Source: CAYMTT01 sp964393465
Lineage (GTDB): Bacteria > Patescibacteriota > Minisyncoccia > Minisyncoccales > MHMH01
Direction of reading: 5' to 3'
Length of the DNA: 15,398 nt
NCBI GenBank assembly: GCA_964393465.1
Contig: CAYMTT010000018.1
Coordinates: forward strand, 1 to 15,398
Shown here: one piece after another, positions 12,940 through 15,398 of the stretch
Layout: each line of letters begins with the position of its first letter
Position numbering within the stretch: the stretch's first letter is position 1
Made by a program: the position numbers and the translations under genes
Notes under the pieces: generated by a model
Database searches by the model: none
What the model was told of the DNA's origin: nothing
Seen by the model: the letters and a program-made list of their open reading frames with translations, nothing else

Positions 12940-13452
12940 TTAGGTGTACCTGTCGGCAATGATCGAAGCCACGTAGGATTCCGGCTTTATCTTCGGCTCG
13001 AATCCGTTGCCTTTTATCAATCCGACCACTTCCTTTATCATATCTTTGGTCTGCCCGGTGCCCCCGACGTCTGCATGTATGTAGCGGAACTGATAGTTCA
13101 AAAATTCGGGGTTTTCCAGGGATTTCTCGGCTATTTTCTCTTTCAAAATCAGAGCCAGATTGCAGGACAGCATGACTTCCTCGAGTATCCGACTTTTCCA
13201 GTTGTAGAACTTTCTTTCGCTGGGATATTTTATCTTTTTCAAAAAAAACCTCCCCCCTTCCCCTTTTCTCAGGACCACCACGGCCACTGGAAAATGAGGC
13301 TCTTCTTCAGAAGAAGAATCGCAGCCCACTATTATTTCGTAAAAGTTGTCGGGCTTTTTGAGCATATAGGAAAAAAGCTCGCTCATTACTTCTTCCAGGG
13401 AGAGTTTTCCGCAGCTCGGATTATAAAAATTTTCCTTGAAAATATCCTGCAT
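12940..13452 (-). CDS. YkuK-family (DUF458) RNase H-like protein
   Basis: A 170-residue protein matching the YkuK/DUF458 family, which has an RNase H-like fold and no firmly established function. The pattern FYNPSCGKLS at the start, IIVGCDSS (Asp45), AVVVLRKGEGGRFF, RILEEV (Glu91/92), IHADVGGTGQTKDMI (His126, Asp128), VVGLIKGNGFEPKIKPESYVASIIADRYT (Asp167) follows the family from end to end. The acidic residues at 45, 91/92, 128 and 167 could form the two-metal site of an RNase H fold; that is inference. In Bacillus relatives it is a standalone gene. Here it lies 3 nt after tpiA and 45 nt before alaS, presumably cotranscribed with tpiA. Confidence 0.85.
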   Translation of the reverse strand: MQDIFKENFYNPSCGKLSLEEVMSELFSYMLKKPDNFYEIIVGCDSSSEEEPHFPVAVVVLRKGEGGRFFLKKIKYPSERKFYNWKSRILEEVMLSCNLALILKEKIAEKSLENPEFLNYQFRYIHADVGGTGQTKDMIKEVVGLIKGNGFEPKIKPESYVASIIADRYT

Positions 13453-13455
13453 AAT

Positions 13456-14133
13456 CTACGCAAAATAGCACGCGCTTTTGACAATGTCAACGAATTCTTC
13501 CGGCTTCAAAGAAGCTCCTCCGACCAACAGGCCTTGGAAACCGGCTTCTTTCAGATAGTAAAGGGCGTTTTTGCCATTGACGCTCCCCCCATAAAGGACG
13601 GGGACTCCTTTGCCGGTTTTCTTTTCAACGGCCAGCCTCATTTTTTCCGCTTTTTCGGGAGAACAGGGATTTCCCGTACCGATGGCAAAGAGAGGTTCGT
13701 AAGCCACCATGAATTTTTTGCCCGAAACCCCTTTTAATCCTTTTTCCACCTGGGAGATCTTGTCGACGCACAAAATGGGCTTTAAGCCCGCTTTCAAGGC
13801 GGCTTTCATTTTTTTGTTCACCAAATCGTCGCTCTCCTTGAAATGCTTCCTTCTTTCTGAATGCCCCAAGATGACGTATTCAACCCCCAAATCTTTGAGC
13901 ATCAGGGGGGAAATTTCCCCGGTATAGGCGCCTTTTTCCTCAAAAAAGAGGTTCTGGGCCCCGAATTTCAGACTTGAAGATTTAAAAAGGGAAAGATAGG
14001 GAAAGGGCGGACAGATAACGACATCCGCGTTTGCTGTCACTTTCACGCCACTGTCGATTTTATTGAAAATATCCTGGGCTTGCCGAAGACCGGCAGGGTT
14101 CATTTTCCAGTTGGCGACGATTATTTTTTTCAT
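13456..14133 (-). CDS. tpiA: Triosephosphate isomerase (compact)
   Basis: TIM interconverts dihydroxyacetone phosphate and glyceraldehyde 3-phosphate in glycolysis. NWKMN at 8-12 carries Lys10, LGHSERR at 89-95 carries His91, and AYEPLFAIGTG at 144-154 carries the catalytic Glu146; the phosphate-binding GGSV is near the end. At 225 residues it is about 25 shorter than typical bacterial TIM. Most of the loss lies between ILCV (Cys122) and Glu146: 24 residues instead of about 39, with the conserved Glu of the usual CVGE replaced. Trp of the catalytic loop (EPVWAIG in most TIMs) is Phe here. It sits 7 nt after the export-protein gene and 3 nt before the YkuK-like gene. No Shine-Dalgarno sequence precedes the ATG. 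Confidence 0.95.
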   Translation of the reverse strand: MKKIIVANWKMNPAGLRQAQDIFNKIDSGVKVTANADVVICPPFPYLSLFKSSSLKFGAQNLFFEEKGAYTGEISPLMLKDLGVEYVILGHSERRKHFKESDDLVNKKMKAALKAGLKPILCVDKISQVEKGLKGVSGKKFMVAYEPLFAIGTGNPCSPEKAEKMRLAVEKKTGKGVPVLYGGSVNGKNALYYLKEAGFQGLLVGGASLKPEEFVDIVKSACYFA

Positions 14134-14140
14134 AACTTTT

Positions 14141-14599
14141 TTAAATTAAACTTATTATCCCCAAAGTGGTCAAAGTCACTATGAAACCGGCTATGAGCAC
14201 TCCGATGGCTATTAAAGAAAAGGCTTTTTTCCAGGGAATGCCGAACAAAAAAGCGCACAAGGATCCTGTCCAGGCGCCCGTAAAGGGCAGAGGAATGGCC
14301 ACTAAAAAAACCAGGGCCAAATTCTTTAAAACCTGGAATTTCTTTTCGTGCCTCTGCCTGGTTATCGAAAAAAGCCAGGTGAAAAAGCGGTTGAAGAAAT
14401 AGAAGCGGCGCATTAAGAATTTGGAAACCGCATCAAGAAGCCTGAGTATCAAAATTACGGGAATCAGATTTCCCAAAATGGAAACAAAAAAAACCTCCCA
14501 GACGGGCAGTTTGAAAACTCCCAAACCTATTGGGATCGAGCCCCTGAGCTCCAAAATCGGGCTCATGGCTATAATAAAAACTTTTATCAAAGATTCCAT
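14141..14599 (-). CDS. Small multi-drug export family membrane protein (COG2426-like)
   Basis: A 152-residue integral membrane protein of the Sm_multidrug_ex family (Pfam PF06695), whose transport role is weakly established. The motif SPILELRGSIPIGLGV at 13-28, GNLIPVILIL at 43-52 and AIPLPFTGAWTGSLCAFLFG at 101-120 are the conserved blocks. Hydrophobic spans lie at about 33-55, 91-119 and 123-152, with a basic stretch around 64-87 that should be cytoplasmic. It begins 7 nt after the map stop, but a perfect extended -10 box overlaps that stop codon, so it probably starts its own transcript, continuing into tpiA. Confidence 0.87.
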   Translation of the reverse strand: MESLIKVFIIAMSPILELRGSIPIGLGVFKLPVWEVFFVSILGNLIPVILILRLLDAVSKFLMRRFYFFNRFFTWLFSITRQRHEKKFQVLKNLALVFLVAIPLPFTGAWTGSLCAFLFGIPWKKAFSLIAIGVLIAGFIVTLTTLGIISLI

Positions 14600-14605
14600 T
14601 TGAAT

Positions 14606-14614
14606 ATTATACCA
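14606..14614 (-). promoter_or_regulatory. Extended -10 promoter element overlapping the map stop codon
   Basis: On the minus strand TGGTATAAT, a perfect -10 hexamer (14611-14606) with the TG extension. Its central TAA is the map stop codon (14609-14607). The box ends 6 nt before the ATG of the small multi-drug export gene. No good -35 is seen at 17 nt (TGGAGC), which extended -10 promoters can tolerate. Predicted transcription begins at the start codon. Confidence 0.6.
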
Positions 14615-15353
14615 TGCTAATCACTTTGGCTCCATTTCCGGTCACCAGAATCTCGTGCTCGAAATGGCAGGATAAAGACCCGTCGGCGGTGGCGTATCCC
14701 TGGCCGTCAGCCGTCTTTTTGAGACGGCAGCTCCCCTGGGTCACCATGGGCTCCAGGCAGAAAACCATGCCTTCTTTTATTTCCTCCCCCGAATGCCTTT
14801 TGCCGTAATTGAGAATCTGGGGGTCCTGGTGCAGCTCCTTCCCGATGCCGTGGCCGCAAAGTTCTTTTACCACCTCGAATCCTTGAGATTCCACGTACCT
14901 TTGGATGGTGTTTCCGATATCCCCGATACTGTTTCCCGGCCTGATTTTTTTTATACCTCTTTTCAAGGCTTTTTTGGTCACCCGGATAAGCCTCAAAGCT
15001 TCGGGAGAAACCCGGCCCACGGGCAGGGTTGTGGCCATATCCGAATGAAATCCCTTGTATTTTATTCCCAAATCCAGGGAAACGATGTCTCCTTCTTTCA
15101 ATTCTCTTTCTGAAGGCACGGCATGGACCAATTCGTCGTTGACCGATGTGCAAAGGCAGGCAGGAAATCCTTGATAGCCCTTGAAAGAGCATCTGCCTCC
15201 GGATTTTAAAACCAGGGCTTGGGCGGCCCTGTTCAATTCCGAGGTTTTTACTCCGGGCTCGACTTTCTTTTCCAGCTCTTTGACGATCCCGGCCAGTATA
15301 TTCGCGCCCTCGGCCATTATTTTTATCTCTTCCTTGCTTTTTATCTCGATCAT
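14607..15353 (-). CDS. map: Methionine aminopeptidase, type I
   Basis: This enzyme removes the initiator methionine from new proteins. It has 248 residues, typical of type Ia. The five metal ligands are present: Asp94 (VSLDLG), Asp105 (GFHSDMA), His168 (CGHGIGKELHQ), Glu201 (CLEPM) and Glu232 (FEHEILVT); the substrate-side His77 (ELVHAVP) is also there. The ATG overlaps the stop of the preceding frame as ATGA. GAGG lies 7 nt before the ATG, the clearest Shine-Dalgarno sequence in the window, as expected for an internal operon gene. The adk-map order is the usual end of the spc operon. Confidence 0.97.
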   Translation of the reverse strand: MIEIKSKEEIKIMAEGANILAGIVKELEKKVEPGVKTSELNRAAQALVLKSGGRCSFKGYQGFPACLCTSVNDELVHAVPSERELKEGDIVSLDLGIKYKGFHSDMATTLPVGRVSPEALRLIRVTKKALKRGIKKIRPGNSIGDIGNTIQRYVESQGFEVVKELCGHGIGKELHQDPQILNYGKRHSGEEIKEGMVFCLEPMVTQGSCRLKKTADGQGYATADGSLSCHFEHEILVTGNGAKVISMV

Positions 15354-15398
15354 TTTTTGACCTCGTCCAAAATGTCTTTAAATACTTTTTCTATGGGC
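15350..15398 (-). CDS. adk: Probable adenylate kinase (last 15 codons only)
   Basis: The frame entering from the right edge reads PIEKVFKDILDEVKK and ends in TGA overlapping the map ATG. The xIExVFxxI pattern is typical of the C-terminal helix of adenylate kinase, which makes ADP from AMP and ATP. The position immediately upstream of map also fits the conserved secY-adk-map order. Fifteen residues are too few for certainty. Confidence 0.6.
   Translation of the reverse strand, partial: PIEKVFKDILDEVKK

Noticed and set aside
12658..13737. Long plus-strand open frame (359 codons)
   Set aside because: It is antisense to alaS, the YkuK-like gene and tpiA, all with clear family motifs; its translation is Phe-rich and lacks recognisable motifs. 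It is a shadow frame.

Overview
This window looks like chromosomal DNA from a bacterium with a reduced genome, most likely a member of Patescibacteria (the Candidate Phyla Radiation), probably Parcubacteria-like. The support is: very tight gene packing; clipped housekeeping proteins (a 583-residue alanyl-tRNA synthetase, a 115-residue ribosomal protein L13, a 225-residue triosephosphate isomerase); a PEGA-domain membrane protein; an FtsA-like plus baseplate-J-like gene pair of a kind I associate with these phyla; and start codons mostly lacking Shine-Dalgarno sequences. TGA works as an ordinary stop in several ATGA overlaps, which argues against the recoded (UGA = Gly) lineages. The placement is inference; no rRNA gene is present to test it.

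Layout. (1) 1-2528, minus strand: murA, mreB and the start of a holB-like gene, overlapping end to start, giving peptidoglycan precursor synthesis, rod-shape scaffolding and a DNA polymerase III clamp-loader subunit. (2) 2574-3360, plus strand: the only plus-strand gene, a PEGA-domain membrane protein, divergent from murA, with a strong predicted promoter. (3) 3349-4606, minus strand: an AAG-type 3-methyladenine DNA glycosylase, convergent with and overlapping the PEGA gene, preceded by a Cas4-like PD-(D/E)XK nuclease with a four-cysteine cluster. Three hairpin terminators lie here, two of them inside the coding sequence of the opposing gene. (4) 4722-8727, minus strand: the ribosomal/RNA polymerase operon infA-rpmJ-rpsM-rpsK-rpsD-rpoA-rplQ-rplM-rpsI, with a consensus-like promoter ahead of infA. 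(5) 8783-11099, minus strand: a two-gene unit of an FtsA/PilM-like actin-fold ATPase and a single-pass membrane protein with a baseplate-J-like external domain. (6) 11143-14599, minus strand: alaS (miniaturised), a YkuK-like RNase H-fold protein, tpiA and a small multi-drug export family membrane protein. (7) 14607-15398, minus strand: map, and the last codons of what is probably adk.

The adk-map ... infA-rpmJ-rpsM order is the classic end of the spc operon running into the alpha operon, but here six unrelated genes sit between map and infA. At least three of the interposed genes carry their own predicted promoter.

The most interesting points are: the FtsA/PilM-like protein with a bitopic partner that carries a short DIIPP motif at its cytoplasmic N-terminus, resembling the PilM-PilN logic; an alanyl-tRNA synthetase lacking both the C-Ala domain and the beta-barrel before the editing core; several predicted promoters whose -10 box lies only 6-10 nt from the start codon, implying leaderless transcripts; and a convergent gene pair that exchanges terminators embedded in each other's reading frames.
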